Source: an uncultured Pelagibacteraceae bacterium
Lineage (GTDB): Bacteria > Pseudomonadota > Alphaproteobacteria > Pelagibacterales > Pelagibacteraceae
DNA length: 64,000 nt
Direction of reading: 5' to 3'
Assembly (NCBI GenBank): GCA_902518185.1
Contig: CABYFG010000005.1
Location: 1-64,000 of the forward strand
Below the pieces are notes generated by a model. It was not told the origin of the DNA and searched no databases. It saw only the letters and a list, made by a program, of their open reading frames with translations. Below are positions 63,706 through 64,000 of this stretch, one piece after another (the first letter of the stretch is position 1; each line of letters starts with the position of its first letter). The position numbers were made by a program, and so were the translations under genes.

Positions 63706-64000
63706 TAACATCCAACTAGCCATATATCATAAACTGGATGGTCAAATGGTTTTATTGATGGGCTAGATGAAAACATCCATCCATTGAAAACAAAAACATC
63801 ATCTTTATTTTGGTCAATTAAATCCTCAACTTGAAGATAAGCTGTAATTTCAGGATTATCATCAAATTGAGAATTTTTACATTTAATACTTTTAATTAAA
63901 AGATCTTTATATTTGATTTCCTTGCCATTTGAAAGTTTAAGCAAAATATTTTTTGAACTTATCTTATCTAAAATTTTTATATGTGTTGATTTTCCCTCCA
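63702..64000 (-). CDS. DUF2155 domain protein, 3' part (5' end beyond window)
   Basis: The ORF track gives only an internal TTG start; the frame stays open to the right edge, adding GKSTHIKILDKISSKNI before it. LDK near the start, PEITAYLQVEDL, FNGWMFSSSPSIKPFDHPVYDIWLVGCY at the end match DUF2155, an alphaproteobacterial family that is usually exported. The signal peptide would lie outside the window. It is convergent with accC, overlapping by 4 bases. The function is unknown. Confidence 0.8.
   Translation of the reverse strand, partial: EGKSTHIKILDKISSKNILLKLSNGKEIKYKDLLIKSIKCKNSQFDDNPEITAYLQVEDLIDQNKDDVFVFNGWMFSSSPSIKPFDHPVYDIWLVGCY

Noticed and set aside
1-64000. tRNA genes, CRISPR arrays, insertion sequences, phage or defence genes
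   Set aside because: Intergenic gaps are too short and show no cloverleaf, spaced repeat or transposase; all long frames fit metabolic, transport or housekeeping families or small unknowns.

Overview
The window looks like the chromosome of a SAR11-type alphaproteobacterium (Pelagibacterales, 'Ca. Pelagibacter'-like). Base composition is very AT-rich and coding density is extreme: genes abut or overlap by 1-17 bases, and no gap without a gene exceeds about 150 bases. Gene content fits as well: SUF-only iron-sulfur assembly, a DmdA-family demethylase relative, formate-THF ligase, compact ABC and DMT transporters, and thiS-thiG. The taxon is inferred from protein style and gene content, not from a marker search. 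No tRNA, rRNA, CRISPR array, insertion sequence or prophage was seen.

Layout. 1-1445: 5' part of an autotransporter running off the left edge and missing from the ORF track. 1.4-9.4 kb: P-loop kinase, a methylenetetrahydrofolate-reductase-like plus DmdA-like pair, two small unlisted genes, purE-purK, cold-shock protein, Asp/Glu racemase, DMT exporter. 9.5-16.1 kb: fhs, msrB, LysE exporter, methyltransferase, peroxiredoxin, then a sulfur block (persulfide-dioxygenase-like, cysE, cysK) closed by a hairpin terminator. 16.1-19.6 kb: a ten-gene same-strand run of very small proteins (alpha/beta-barrel-like, DUF1330, NTF2-like, DsbA-fold isomerase, membrane proteins) with no recognised pathway. 19.6-22.9 kb: hisN-like, a 2-oxoglutarate dioxygenase, azoreductase, CcdA. 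22.9-36.4 kb: an inositol locus (iolD, iolE, iolG, a second Gfo/Idh/MocA protein, ROK kinase, FAH-family protein, aldehyde dehydrogenase, HpcH aldolase, 2-hydroxyacid dehydrogenase, sugar ABC transporter). 36.5-43.6 kb: GYD protein, thioesterase, DUF779 plus aldehyde dehydrogenase, homocysteine methyltransferase-like, exporter, YbaK, glnA. 43.6-49.8 kb: complete iscR-sufBCDSU-sufT-sufA operon with an IscR box in its promoter. 49.9-64 kb: housekeeping genes (anmK, tyrS, AsmA-like, prfB with programmed frameshift, PBP1A, RNase E/G, thiG-thiS, aroQ, accB-accC, DUF2155).

The most interesting region is the inositol locus. It has the upper pathway (transport, IolG, IolE, IolD), but no IolB, IolC or IolJ is visible. 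In their place stand an aldehyde dehydrogenase and an HpcH/HpaI-class aldolase. These would fit a non-phosphorylating route from 5-deoxyglucuronate through 5-deoxyglucarate and 4-hydroxy-2-oxoadipate to pyruvate and malonate semialdehyde. That is a hypothesis, not a demonstrated pathway. Other notable points are the small-protein operon, the iscR operator, the Lys-rich leader in frame with an aldehyde dehydrogenase, the RNase E/G without its zinc-link, and an SMR-like protein without the membrane glutamate.
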